This document shows positions 24,659 through 35,244 of a stretch of DNA of 64,000 bases, piece by piece (position 1 is the first letter of the stretch; each line of letters begins with the position of its first letter). Below the pieces are notes generated by a model that saw only the letters and a list, made by a program, of their open reading frames with translations, was not told the DNA's origin and did not search any database. The DNA is from Azolla caroliniana. Taxonomy: Eukaryota; Polypodiophyta. The position numbers and the translations under genes are program-made. The stretch lies in assembly GCA_043228905.1 (NCBI GenBank), contig JBHGNT010000014.1, positions 9,734,001-9,798,000 on the forward strand, read 5' to 3'.

Positions 24659-25156
24659 AGATTCGATCGGATGAGAATCGGAGGAGTAGGATCGGATGAT
24701 GCCGAAGGAAGGAACCAGACCAGACGGATCCGGTGTGTGAACTAGATTTGAGGACATATTTATAAATATGTTTATGATGTGTCTGTCATGGGTATATTTG
24801 TAAATAGTCCTAAAGTCATATCAATATAAATATGACATAGGGAAATCACTTTGTATATGTTGTTATTATGTGTTGTAAAGAGCGTGGAGAGATAGAGAGA
24901 GAGATACAAAAAGGATTTTTTGTTGTAACCGCCTGTTTGGCGAAGGCATAGAGCTTGAGGTCGTTGCTTTGAGTCTCGTGTTGTAACCTTTTCTTCTCAT
25001 AGTGATAGTTGGAGTCTGTGGGCTCTTGTGGTTTTTCCCTATTAGGGTTTTCCACGTTAACATCCCGCGTCCTCTCTGTTGTTCGTGTAAGTGTATTAAT
25101 CTCCATTTCTATTTAGATCTTCCATTAAGTTCAGCTTGGTTGTGGCCGAGCGTCTA
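24659..25156 (+). mobile_element. 5' LTR of Copia element E, split by Copia D
   Basis: LTR-type sequence holding the GTGGTTTTTCCC/GGGTTTTCCACG hairpin at 25028-25056. It resumes after Copia D at 31335 (GTCTATTCCACACAA) and is followed by a PBS variant, TGATATCAGAGC, at 31352-31363. The left boundary is an estimate. Confidence 0.6.
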
Positions 25157-25612
25157 TGTAAAAGAATATGATGTGCGGAAGCGTGCGTAAAAGACACAGA
25201 GTATATAGTTGATGTTCAGAAACACAACAGTTCGGTAAATGCAGAGAACAGAGAGAATGAGAGAGACAGAGAGACAGAGAGAGAGCAGACACAAACTTAT
25301 ATTAAGAGGAATAACGTTCTGTACATACTTCGTGCTCGGTGAGCACTTTTTATACAAGCCCTGACGAGTGGGTTGACACAAGCACTGTTAGTACTTGAAT
25401 GCTCATAAGGGAGCCTAGCACTAATTTTGCGTACAATATTCCTATTTACTATACTAGGAATATAGTCTATTAACGGCCTACCTGAGTTGCTCACCACACG
25501 GTTCTCAGTTCTCAATCCTATGGACAATTTGGGTCTCCCCGATCGGTCTTCAACCGATTTGGTTCTCGGCTTCTTCAACCGCTCGACCCGAGTTGAGCTT
25601 GCTCGCTCAACA
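25157..25612 (-). repeat. 3' LTR of Copia D
   Basis: 456-bp left copy, the 3' LTR for this minus-strand element. It retains a TACTTGAATGCTCATAAGGG-type block missing from the right copy. Confidence 0.9.
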
Positions 25613-26405
25613 CTTCCCCTCAAGTTGAACTTGAGGTTCCGCCGTGTCAGCTTCAACTGGTTCATCACTCCAACATCCTTTCTTGGCGCTCCTATGTCTC
25701 GCTCGCGCTCCTCGTCCCGTTTGATCTTGCATACCACGACTCTTCCGGTCTGACGCTCCTCGACTCGTCTAGTTCTGTGCACCTCCACTTCTATGGTCGG
25801 TTTGTTTGCTGTCTTGGCCCTTATCTGCTTCTTCGCTACTGCCGTGTAGGTGCCTCTTGACACGTTGGCTCCTTCGTATTGATGTCAACTTCTACTACCC
25901 TTCTTCCAGCGTGGCCCATCGATTCGGCTCTTCCAAATCGAACATTTCGATTGAATCGGATGACTCCGATTCACTTCGTCTCTTTATCGAATCGGGTGAC
26001 TCCGATTCGTCCACTTCCAGACCCTTGACGACATTTGCCCATGTCTTGCTCTTGGTCTTCACTCGGTCGCCTCTGTCCTCCGCGACTCTGCCACCGTTCT
26101 TGCTAGCAAAAGGTTTAAAAGTTTTGAAGGTTTAAAGGTTTATAGGTTTGGTTTGGTTTTGATTTATGATAAACTGATTTGGTTTGGTTTAAATGGCTTC
26201 ATAAAATTTAAACAGTTTGGTTTGGTTTGGTTTCAAGGCCAAGAAATCGAACCGAATCGAAACCAAACCGCGCCCATTGCTAGTTCTTGCCCTTCATGAC
26301 TTTTCTTCCCCTTGGTTCGGTTTGTTTTGGCCTCCTCCTGCATCTAGCTATCCTACGATTAGCCGGTCTTCTTCCATCTGTCCACACGTCCACGACTTCT
26401 TTGGC

Positions 26406-29400
26406 CTAGTTGGACATACTGACTTCTTCAGTCGGACCGAAATTGAATTCATCATCAGGCTCGCGCTTTTGGACTTTGTGTCTCTCTGCTCCTTCTTCAC
26501 TCCTCCCCCTCAAGTTCGGCATCTCTATATGTTGAAGGCCAAGCATACCTGAAAAATGTCGCAACATGTCGAAACCGAGAGGTTTGGTGAAGATATCGGC
26601 AACCTGCCGATTAGTCGGAACATGGACTAGTTCGACTTCTCTAGAGAGGACTCGCTCGCGGACAAAATGATAGTGCACCTTGATGTGCTTTGTCCGGGCG
26701 TGGAAGACAAGGTTCTTCACTAATTGGATACTACTGAGGTTGTCACAATAGATTACTGTTGGCTCGAACACCTCCACATGTAGATCTCGTAATAGCCTTT
26801 TTAGCCAAATGACTTCCCATGTAGCGACAACCACACCTCGATACTCGGCCTCCGTGCTCAACAGTGCCACTGACAGTTGCTTTTTACTGCTCCATGCGAT
26901 CGCAACACTTCCCAATGAAAATGCATATCCAGATGTTGATTTGCGATCCGCCGGCATTTCCAACCATATCAACATCCGTGTAGTTGACTAACTGCTCGCC
27001 TACTCCTGCCTGATATAGCAACGCCATGTCCATAGTGCCGCTGACACTATTGGCCGTAGCAGCCATCTCCATCGCGGCACGCCAATTAGCGTCTTTTGCT
27101 GCTTCTACATAGTTCTTCGGCTCATGCACGTCAGCCACTTTCCCCATATACGTGTAATGATGTGCCATATACTCATTATACCCGTATCTCTTGACGGGGT
27201 TCTTTAGGTGGGTGGATCAGTGTAATTCTTGATTTGCCGATTTTGCGGCCTTCTCGGCCGATTTCAACCTCTTCCTCGGAGGTTCCTTTTCGACTGGTTT
27301 GGAGTTAGATTCACTATGATCTGCTCAGCACGTCCAGTATCGTACTCATGCATCTTCTTCTTTCCCTTCTCCTTGCGCGTAAACCGTCTCCTCGATTCCT
27401 TGCGCGGGGCTATATAGTCGAGTCTTCACTACTCGATGACTCTTCACTCGGCTGATCATCTCGGTTCAGCCCTTCATTCAGCCAACTTAGCCAAATGAGA
27501 TCAGACTCTCTCTCAGAGCTCCGATTTCCTCACTATGCGGAGGCATCTTCGCCTCACTAGCTTCATCCATAGAATTCGGAATGGAGTGCATGGGGGTAGG
27601 TGGTGAAGGCAAGTACCACTAAGCTGACTCGTCGAACATGACATCTCGGCTCACTCAGACCTCTTTTGTTCGCGGGTTATAACATTTATAACCTTTTTGT
27701 TCGTTTGAGTAGCCAAACAAGATACACTTTTTGGCTTTCGCATCTAACTTCATTCGTTTCTCCTTCGGCATGTCTACATACGCTATACTGCCGAAAACCC
27801 TTAAGTGTGCCAAGTTCAACTTCTTCCTGAGTATGACTCATGTGGTGATACTTCTCCATTTGCAGAAGTCTGATTCTCCAGGTAAACAACCGTCTTCATG
27901 GCTTCAACCCAATAAAATTTCGGCATATGCTTCTCTTCGAGCATTGCCCTAGCCGCCTCTTCAATTGTTTGATTCTTCCACTGTCGTGAAGATCCGTCAC
28001 TAGGCGCGGATCGCGAGGCGGAATTGCCAGGGTTCTAGACCGAAAGGACTCGAAGTTTGCACAAGCTTTAGCGGGAAAGGAATTAAGATAGATTGAAAGA
28101 CAGAGAGATTGAAATAAGAACTCTTGACTTTAGATTTCAAGACATGCATAAAATACATGTTTGCCATTTGGCGCTCATGTATTACATGTGGTGCATGATA
28201 ACCATGTCACTCATTTTAGCTCTCATGTATGAGAATTTATATGTAAAAGTAAAATGATAGAAATATAAATTCAACTAAATGTCATGGCTTAGTGGTAAGC
28301 CTATTGATACTCTTTACTAGGAGGTGCAAGGTTCGAATCCTTACTTGCCCTCCTTGTATATATATATATATATATGTGATATTTATTTATTAATTTGGTT
28401 GCTGGTTGCCGGATGCCGTCGACTACCGCCGGATGCCGGTGCGCCGCTGGATGTCGGTTCCACCAGCTCGTTGGCTCTGTCTCCGTTGGATGAAGGTTCC
28501 ACCGGATCGCCATCGTCGCTTTGCCAGCTGCCTCCGGATCACTAGCTCCATCGCTGATCCGGTTTTGGTTGGCCAAAACCTTTACAAGTAGCTAGGCCAC
28601 CTCCACTATTAGTTCAAGTTACCTTGAACTCTCTATGCTCCACACATAGACACAAAGATAATAACTTTTGCTCCACCTTATATATGGTGAGAGCCTTATT
28701 CGTCCTGTCTATGTGGGATATCTCATAATTTTCTCTTTTTCTTTCGCAACTTCTTACCCACATAAGTTGACACTTAGATGTCTGTTTCTTATGTAGTAAA
28801 GTGCACCTCTTCAAGATCTTCGTCTTTTATACTAAGATATTAAACTTACTTAGAATTAGTATATTCACTATTATTGTTTTATATGATTGACACTTGATTC
28901 TGTACGTTTTATGTGATTTTCACACCATTGCTGAAAATCTTCTCGACATCGCTCGATCACGTCATTCTATTGCGGCGTGTATCTATAGGAGAATTTGTGT
29001 TGAATTCCTTCCTTTTGCAGATAACTTGAGAACTGGTCGGAGAAGTACCCCTTTCTGCTATCGGTCCTAAGAAATTTGATTTTATGGCTTGTCTCCCGTT
29101 CGGAAAGGCTCTTCACCTTTAAGAAATAGGAGAAGACTTCGCTTTTTCTACTCTATCGTGCATGCCCAGGTATGCCGAGTAAAAACGTCGATGAAAGTCA
29201 TGAAATATCGGCTCCCACCAAGACTCACGTTTTGTGTCGGTCCCCATACATCCGAATGGATTATATCAAACTTGTTTCGGCTCTGATTTCTTTCATTTGG
29301 GAATGGAAGTCAGTGATGCTTCCCTAATTGGTAGGCTTCACAGTCTTGGCCCGTTCGGCTATAGAATTTTGGTAAGCCGAAAACAATGTTTTTCGTCTGT

Positions 29401-30821
29401 ATCTCTCAAAGCTGTGGGAAGTTGAAGTCACCAAACCACTTGTGCCATAGGTCGATATCTGATTTGACCTTTCGCACTTTCGCAAAGATAACAGTGCCTA
29501 CGTCATTGGTCTCGAGGAAGAACATCCTCCCTTCTCGGTGCCCTTGCGCGATTATCTTGCCTTCCTCTTCTATGAAGCACCCAAGATGAGTATATCGAAC
29601 TTGCATGCCTTGGTCGACTATCTGTCCGATTGACACCAAATTTTTGGAGACTGTTGGCACATGCAAGACATTTCTCATGATTCCCTTCTGGCCGACATGG
29701 CTGAGAGGGACATCTCCAATATGTTCAATGGGGTGAGGTGTGTCATCACCAGTTTTGACGACCCTCGGCTACTCCGGCTTTTCAGAGTCGAGAACCACTC
29801 TTGGTGATTCTTCATGTGGTTCGATGCTCCCAAATCCACATACCATACCTCCTTCGACCTCGAGGTATTCACCGCCATCGAATTGGCTTTGTGCTTCATG
29901 ACGAAGGTAGGGCCCGTACAGGCTTCTCTGACGCCTATCTGCGTCTCCTCGGCTCGATCCGACCTTGTTCGAATCGGTTCATTTCTTCCAGCACTCGCTC
30001 TCTGTGTGGCCCTTCTTGCCACAATACCAATAGTCAGGTGCAGTTTTCCCTTGCTAGCTCCCGGCGTCGCCTTGGCTCTCCCCACTTGCGGAGTGTTTGG
30101 AACTGTTGTCGGCATTCCGATTATGCCGTAAAATCTGCTCTTGTCGGTCGCCTACATTGTGTGCTGACCCGCCTTGTCCACCAAGACCATGGGGCCTCTT
30201 TACCTTCGTATACAACATTTTGTTGTCGGCGTGCGTACTCGTCGACTCACCCACGTGGTTTTCTTCTACGAGCAAGATCAATTGAAGCTCGAAAAACGAC
30301 GACGTGTTCTTCCTCGTGCAGACCGCCATTCAGAATGCTCCGAACTTAGATGCTAACCCTCTAAGGTAAACCTGCACCATTTCATTCTCCTTGACGTTCA
30401 CGTTGACGGAGGTGAGGGAGTCGTAAATCTCCTTGATTTGGGCTGTATAATCGACCATAGACAGATCTTTTGGCCAGACATTGCTTAGCTCCTGCTTGAG
30501 CTAAAATTTCCTGGCTGTCGTGCTGGTTACGAAAATCCTTTTGAGATTCTCCCACGCATCCTTTGGCGTCTTGGCATTCTGAATGTAGCTCAAGAGCTAA
30601 TCGCTCACACAGAATGCAAAATAGTAGAGAACTCTGCTTGTCACCTGTTCTAAGGCTCGGAAGTCTCTATGTGTCGATTCGGGTGTTGCATCATTAGCTC
30701 CTTCAACATAACTCTAGTAGCCATGGCCAAGCACGTACTTGTGCATCTTGAACAACCAAGATGCATAGTTTCTCCTATCGAGCTTTTCTGTCAGAAGCAA
30801 GCTTCCCATTCCTTTGTCCAT
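26406..30821 (-). pseudogene. Copia D polyprotein (gag, protease, integrase, RNase H; RT deleted)
   Basis: Read on the minus strand from ATG 30821. Gag starts MDKGMGSLLLTEKLDRRNYA and meets TAG at 30714-30716 after GHGY. It then continues with UBN2-type sequence, a zinc knuckle YWYCGKKGHTEREC near 30030-30000, and a protease part with WYVDLGASNHMKN (Ser changed to Leu). The integrase N-terminus near 29410 (LWHKWFGDFN) is followed by a core broken by an LTR at 27982-28948. A KCYNPRTKEV linker lies near 27680. Around 27050 the sequence jumps from the block just before the reverse transcriptase (NWRAAMEMA) to RNase H sequence (SGTMDMALLYQAG). RNase H then reads ADRKSTSGYAFSLG and YCDNLSSIQLVKN to a C-terminus near 26406. 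Confidence 0.85.
27982..28948 (-). mobile_element. Solo LTR-like insertion inside the Copia D integrase
   Basis: TG...CA-bounded segment (TGTCGTGAAGATCC ... TTCTCGACA) that interrupts the coding match between the GERKN-type and TIEEAARAML parts of the Copia D integrase. It shares GCATGATAACCATG, CTCATGTATGA and other phrases with the 773-bp LTRs at 43253 and 46222, so it is a relative. It carries a tRNA-like stretch (TGGCTTAGTGGTAAGCC ... GGTTCGAATCC, 28287-28346) and a (TA)n run at 28357-28375. The flanks TCCAC and TCGCT do not match, so the target duplication is lost or the boundary is a few bases off. Confidence 0.6.
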
Positions 30822-30925
30822 ATTTCTATCATATCTTTTCCAAAAGCGAGAAAACTTGACTCTGTCTTGAGTGCTTGCTTTTCTGTCGGGTGCGGAGGAG
30901 TCTAAACCCTCACGCTCTGATACCA

Positions 30926-31334
30926 TGTAATAGAATACGATGTGCGGAAGTGTGTGTAAAACACAAAGAGTATACAGTTGATGTTCGGAAACACAACAAT
31001 TCGGTAAATGTAGAGAACACAGAGAATGAGAGAGAGAGAGAGAGAGAAGACACAAAATTATATTAAGAGGAGTAATGCTCTGTTACTCATACTTTGGGCT
31101 CAATGAGCAGTTTTTATACAAGCCCTAACGAGTGGGCTAACACTAATTCTACGTACAATATTCCTATTTACTATACTAGGAATATAGTCTATTAACGGCC
31201 TACCCGAGTCCCTCACCACACGGCTCTCGATTCTCCATCCTATGGCCGATTTGGGTCTCCCTGATCAGTCTTCAACCGATTTGGTTCTCAGCTTCTTCAG
31301 CCGCTCGACCCGAGTTTAGCTTGCTCGCTCAACT
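30926..31334 (-). repeat. 5' LTR of Copia D
   Basis: 409-bp right copy, the 5' LTR of the minus-strand element. It includes a (GA)n run at 31027-31046 and is followed in element sense by the PBS at 30913-30925. Confidence 0.9.
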
Positions 31335-31351
31335 GTCTATTCCACACAAAC

Positions 31352-31919
31352 TGATATCAGAGCAAGGTTCTAAACCTTGAAGAAAATGGAAGAGTCATTC
31401 AGAAGCATGTTCAAGGTCACCAGCTCCAACTACCGAGTGTGGAAGTCGAAGATGAGGGACATGCTCATGGTCAAAGATCTCTGGCTGCCGGTACAGTTCA
31501 GGGACATGAAACCGGACAAGATCGATGCCACGATGTGGGAGGTGATGCATATGAAGATGAGGGTATACATTAGATGCTTCATTGACATGAGATTGTACAA
31601 AAAATTTAATGAAGAAAGTAAGGCGCACATGCTCTAGGAGAAAATCGGTACCATGCTGGAGAGTAAAAACGTCGTAAATCGGGTTTCAGTATTCCGGAAG
31701 TTAGTGAGACTTCGGTACCAGGACAGATCCAGCATGGCGGAGCACATGAATGTATTCGAGGGGTTCATAAATCAAACAACCTCACTAGAAGTACCTCAAG
31801 CCAATGAGGTACTTGTATTGGTCCTGCTTGGTTCTGTCCCGGATAGTTTGGAGACGCTAGTTGTCACCTTGGGTAACGTTGGGCCGGAAGGAAAGGAGTT
31901 GTCCCTAGCAAGGGTAAAA
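31352..31919 (+). pseudogene. Copia element E: primer-binding site and gag
   Basis: TGATATCAGAGC at 31352 is a mutated initiator-Met PBS. Gag starts at ATG 31386 (MEESFRSMFKVTSSNYRVWK) and follows the SSNYxxWKxxMxDML pattern of Copia gags. One TAG lies at 31635-31637 (after KAHML, where a Trp codon is likely). Gag continues through AEHMNVFEGFINQTTSLEVP and VLLGSVPDSLETLVVTLGNV. At about 31920 it passes without a frame change into Ty3-type protease sequence, so the gag C-terminus and all downstream Copia domains are lost. Confidence 0.75.
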
Positions 31920-34716
31920 TCGGAACCAGTGGTAGCGTTGATTGACCACGGGTCGGAAATCAACCTGATGTCTATGGACTTCTAGGGGAAAATGGCCGAT
32001 CAACACAAAACACGGGTGGAAGATACGTGCGACTACGAGAGCCACGGAAAAACTACACAGGGCTTGCCCGAACGTCAAAGTGAGCGTCGAAGACGTCGAC
32101 ATAAACCATCACTTTTTCGTGCAAGAGACATCTTCCCACCTCGTCATCCTCGGCGAACCATACATCATGGCGGCGAGAATGGAGACGAAAGTGCTGGACA
32201 ATGGCTCGGCTTACGCACGGGGGAAAAGTCAAGATGGTTGTCATTCCGTCCAGTTTTTGACGGTGAGGAAGAATCACGAGTGGAACCGGGACACCCTCGG
32301 AAATAACGACCGGGTGGATTTTTAGAAAGGGCTATCAAGGCATGGGGCCGCGATAGTCCGAATGGCCGGAAAATTCCCCACATCGGTAATATAGGTAGGA
32401 AAATTTTGTTCTCCGACAACAGGGGTTGTGCCATAACTGGCATTAATGGCCGAGAAAGGAAACGGGCCGAGATGTGCTTAAAGGTGTGCGGAGCCTTGAC
32501 CCACGACGAAAGGATTGGGGAAGCCGTGGAGGCGGTCTCGTTTGATGACACCCTTGGAGAAATCGGGAGGGTAGTCGAAGGAGGCCTGAGTGAAGACGGG
32601 GTCATACCGGTCAACTTGGTTGACATGTACGAAGTCATTGCGGACTTTGAAAGGGAAACTAGGGCGCATCAGATCACTCGAGTAGACACCAAGTACAAGA
32701 CTGTGGACCGGAAGGTGAAGCCCGTCACAAATCCCTTACTTGAGGGCAGTTGGGAACGAATAAAGGGGGTCGCTACCGACCCCAGCTTGCGAGATCCGGC
32801 TGGCATAGGACACCGTTTCACCGACAAAACGCTATGAGAGCTGAAGATTGGTGGGGGTGGCTTCCTATTGCCGGCGGAAGAGGACCGGTTCAGGAGGATG
32901 CTCGAGAGACACGGGAAAGCCTTCGCATTCTCGCCGGGAGAGATCGAGTGCGTCGACCTGAACATTGTTGAACCGATGGTGATCTTTATGGTGCCGCATG
33001 TGCCGTGGAGTCTCAAACTGATTCAGGTACCGAAAGCTCACATGTCGATTCTGATGGAGCTCCTTAAGTAGAAAGTGGAGTTGGGCATCCTCGAACTGTC
33101 GAGTGCCCCTTACTCTAACCGGTGGTTTACGGTACCGAAAAAGAATGGTACGTTGCGCTTCATCCAGGAACTACAACCGTTCAATAAAGTGACCATCCAC
33201 AATACGGGAGTCGGACCGTCAATCGATGAGTTCGCGGAAGCCTTGGTTGGAAGGTCCATATACTCGGTCGGAGACCTATACTCGGGGTACGACCAATTCC
33301 AGCTAGCTGTAGAAAGCAGGGACATCATGATGATGTGAACCCCTCTTGGCCTAGTTCAGATGTGCACCCTACCACAGGGAGGAACCAACTCGGTGGTACA
33401 CATGGTGAACGCAATGAACAGAGTTATGAGGGACTACATCCTGGACATCACCATGCCATTCCTAGACAACATCCCTATAAAGGGATGTTTGGAGGACACG
33501 AAGGATGAGTCGATCGGAGCAGACGAGTGCTGAAGGTTTGTCATGGACCACATCTCTGACTGTGAGAAGATACTATAGAGGCTCGAGGGCGCGCAGCTTA
33601 CCTTCTCTGGGGAGAAGTCGGCCTTCAGACAGCCAGAGATCTTAGTGGTTGGCCACCTATGGGGGTCGTACGGTCGGAAGCCATCCCCGGCCAAGGTAGA
33701 GGCCATCACGGCAATGAAGGAGGAGTGTGGATCCATCACGGAGGTCTGGTGTTTCTTGGGAGCATGCGCCTTCTACCACATATGGATCCCTCATTACGCG
33801 CACATCGTCGAACCACTCTACGGCTTGCTAAAGAAGAGCAAGAAATTCAAATGGGCAGAAGAACATACCGAGGAGTTTTGGAGGCTAAAACGAATGCTTA
33901 CCGTAGCACCAGCTTTGTGCAAGGCAGTATACACATTAGGTGGACACCAACCCAACCGGAATTGGGTGGGTTGTAAATCAGGAGGACGAAAATGGCACGC
34001 GCTTCCCTATCTAGTTCGGTGCGAAGGTATTGAGCGAGCGACAGTGAGGATACACCCAAGTCAAGCGCGAACTATGGGGTATCGTTTCGGCGGTTAAGGT
34101 CGACAAGGACTACTTAATCGGGACAGAAGTAATCATAGAAACGAACTACCTGCCGATTCTCGGTATGGTCTCTAGATGCGCAACTCCTGACCTGGCCATG
34201 CTCAGGTGGATTGCGTACATCAAGTCCCTGAACCCAGAGATATGACACATATCAGAAAAAGACAACGCCATGGCCGATATGCTTTCTAGAGTGAGGTTCG
34301 AGAACGAGGACGGCATGGTATCGGAAGACGAAGAAGTCGGTGCGGACTTCTTCAAATCGGCGAGGGCGGGGGTAAAAAGGCGAAGCACTCCGCCCCTAAA
34401 CGAGTTCGACGAGGATGACTACGACGGGGAGTGGCTTCTAAGTGGGAGATTCCTTAAAACAATGATGATGGATGCCTCGATGACTAGGGAAGAAGCAAGT
34501 CAGCTCCGGAGAAAGGCATACTGGTACTTCCTGCGGAACGGGAAAATCTAGAGGTTCCCGAAGAGGCGAAATGATGCGTTGCTCCGAGTAATAGTGCGGG
34601 CGGAGGATCAAGGGAGACTAATGTCAGAATTCCACAAAAGCCCTTGGGTCGGGCACCGGGGTACATGGGCCACATTCAAGAAGCTAAAGGAGAAATACTG
34701 GTGGCCAGGCATATAT

Positions 34717-35130
34717 TGTTGAGAAGCACGCTCAACAAAGGTATGGGATGCTTATTGAGAAATAAGCTATAGTAGCTATTAGCTAATTAGCTACTAGTGG
34801 ACATAAAGGTGAAACAGCTATTTAGCTATGCACAACTATTTAGCTACTGACAGCTAATTAGCTGCATATATAAGTCACTTATAACTTAGGTAAAAAGTAA
34901 GTAGAAAAGTAGAAGTGTAGAATAGTAAGTAGAAGAGTGAGAGTAGTGTAGAGAGTAGTAAGACCAGAAAACTGACGAGAGCAAGTTGAGCTCTGCATGT
35001 AATGAAGTAGAAGCTTTTGGACTGTGCAAAGGTAAGTCTCTTTCCCCCTTCTTTTCTGTCTTGAGTACTAAACGGTCCAGCACATCACGATCTGTTGTGC
35101 ACACAGAAGAGTCGTAGCGCCTTCGTAACA
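34717..35130 (+). repeat. 5' LTR of Copia C
   Basis: 414 bp. It contains nested short inverted repeats around TAGCTAATTAGCTACTAG and a TATATAAG box (34867-34874). Confidence 0.95.
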
Positions 35131-35244
35131 TGGTATCAGAGCAGAGTTGCTCGTAAAGAAGATTAGAACAGTATAGAGATCTGAGAAGTTTGTTTCTGGT
35201 TGCTAATTTGAATAAGAGAGAGTTGTCTGTGAAGTTAACCCTAA

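Larger units (their letters stand above)
25157..31334 (-). mobile_element. Copia element D, complete with LTRs, TSD GTCTA
   Basis: LTRs are 25157-25612 (456 bp) and 30926-31334 (409 bp), both beginning TGTAA(A/T)AGAATA and ending at GCTTGCTCGCTCAAC. The length difference is mainly a block of about 45 bases absent from the right copy. GTCTA flanks the element on both sides (25152-25156 and 31335-31339). On the minus strand the PBS TGGTATCAGAGCG lies at 30913-30925, and a polypurine tract (TTGAGGGGAAG) abuts the left LTR. The target was the 5' LTR of Copia E. It is non-autonomous: the reverse transcriptase is deleted, stops are present, and a solo LTR is inserted in the integrase. Confidence 0.9.

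Noticed and set aside
28287-28360. Candidate tRNA gene
   Set aside because: Good B box and T-stem, but the anticodon arm is irregular and the same block type recurs in LTRs.
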